Shown piece by piece: positions 63,538-64,000 of a DNA stretch of 64,000 bases. The DNA lies in contig DATCBN010000050.1 in NCBI GenBank assembly GCA_036511855.1, forward strand, positions 1 to 64,000, in the 5' to 3' direction. Every line of letters starts with the position of its first letter. The stretch's first letter is position 1. A program made the position numbers and the translations under genes. This stretch comes from Candidatus Eremiobacteraceae bacterium. Its GTDB lineage: Bacteria; Vulcanimicrobiota; Vulcanimicrobiia; Eremiobacterales; Eremiobacteraceae. The notes beneath the pieces were generated by a model. The model was not told where the DNA came from and searched no databases. It saw only the letters and a list, made by a program, of their open reading frames with translations.

Positions 63538-64000
63538 CTAGCGCAAGGCGCGCCAAAGCATGGTGAGCGCTGTGACGACAGCGCGGCGTTGAATCCCGTC
63601 GCGCGAGGCGGGCCAGTCCAAGCGCTTGATCGTCATCGAGCCGTCGGGCAGCGCCAGACCGATAAAGACGAGACCCACCGGCTTTTCCGGTGTGCCGCCG
63701 TCTGGACCCGCAACGCCGGTGATGGAAATGCCGACGTCCGCGCGCAGCGCTGCTCTCGCGCCAAGCGCCATCGCGCCTGCGACTTCTTCGCTGACGGCTC
63801 CATGCCGCTCGATCAAGTCCGGCTCGACGTCGAGCAGGCGGCGCTTCGCCTCGTTGTCATACGCCACCACGCCACCGCGGAAATATGACGATGCTCCGGG
63901 TATCGACGTGATCGCCGCCGCAAGCGATCCACCAGTGCACGACTCACCGACCGCGAGCGTCCAGCCGTGCAGGAGAAGCATCTCGCCGGCAACGCTTTCC
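63538..64000 (-). CDS. CinA C-terminal (nicotinamide-nucleotide amidohydrolase) domain protein, 5'-truncated
   Basis: The last 154 codons are visible; the reading frame continues past the right edge (ESVAGEMLLLHGWTLAVGES at the edge), so this may be full CinA or the single-domain PncC. Seen: AVGESCTGGSLAAAITS (catalytic Ser/Thr region), GGVVAYDNEAKRRLL, and DVGISITGVAGPDGGTPEKP. Deamidates NMN in pyridine-nucleotide salvage; CinA is also linked to competence. In-frame ATG at 63981 is internal. Confidence 0.92.
   Translation of the reverse strand, partial: ESVAGEMLLLHGWTLAVGESCTGGSLAAAITSIPGASSYFRGGVVAYDNEAKRRLLDVEPDLIERHGAVSEEVAGAMALGARAALRADVGISITGVAGPDGGTPEKPVGLVFIGLALPDGSMTIKRLDWPASRDGIQRRAVVTALTMLWRALR

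Overview
The window is a dense, GC-rich bacterial chromosome segment carrying about 60 genes. Nearly all are separated by a few bases or overlap by 1-4 bases (ATGA, GTGA, TTGA or CTGA junctions). I see no tRNA, rRNA, CRISPR array, IS element or prophage. The gene content (type IV pilus motor, CDP-sugar surface glycan pathway, RseP, lipoproteins, Amj-type lipid II flippase, archaeal/eukaryote-type ProRS, many GT-C membrane glycosyltransferases) fits an uncultured, probably diderm lineage such as Eremiobacterota/WPS-2 or a neighbouring phylum. That placement is inference from gene content; the sequence alone does not prove it.

Layout. 0-6.4 kb (minus): three polytopic glycosyltransferases (two MptB-like paralogues and one larger GT-C enzyme) run into pilT, a 23-residue membrane microprotein and pilC, which is cut by the left edge. 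6.6-7.6 kb: a plus-strand GT2. 7.6-17.4 kb (minus): one long probable operon, starting with a secreted CBM20-like protein, then glpX, yqeG and aroE, then a CDP-hexose branch (rfbF, rfbG, C-methyltransferase, NeuD-like acyltransferase, CmcI-like methyltransferase, DegT aminotransferase) and a GT2. 17.5-21 kb (plus): PIG-V-like mannosyltransferase, GtrA and a GT39 enzyme. 21-26.3 kb (minus): acyltransferase 3, TPR lipoprotein, Amj flippase, M16 protease and polysaccharide deacetylase.

26.4-37.1 kb (minus) is the housekeeping supercluster rpsB-tsf-pyrH-frr-uppS-cdsA-dxr-rseP-ispG-(GT39)-proS, driven by a good sigma70-type promoter that overlaps an opposing one. 37.3-41.8 kb holds an ExeA-like ATPase, an unknown gene, csrA, a FlgM-like gene, a TlpA-like thioredoxin and an acyl-CoA ligase. 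41.8-48.8 kb holds a NodIJ-type exporter, a circularly permuted ATP-grasp-like protein, a class V aminotransferase, a CAP-domain protein and an oligopeptide-binding lipoprotein. 48.9-53.8 kb holds beta-oxidation/3-hydroxyacyl-CoA genes (3-hydroxyacyl-CoA dehydrogenase, SCP2-like, crotonase, thiolase) with an RDD protein and RidA. 53.8-56.2 kb holds two tandem ATP-grasp ligases. 56.3-59.3 kb is leuC-leuD-leuB. The right end has a secreted repeat protein, an APC permease, a subtilisin-like lipoprotein and a truncated cinA.

Points that stand out: a recurring composite double-hairpin intergenic repeat at three sites; the tandem ATP-grasp/RidA/thiolase operon; the permuted ATP-grasp locus beside an exporter; the microprotein between pilT and pilC; an acyltransferase gene bracketed by 33-bp direct repeats; and a face-to-face promoter pair upstream of rpsB.
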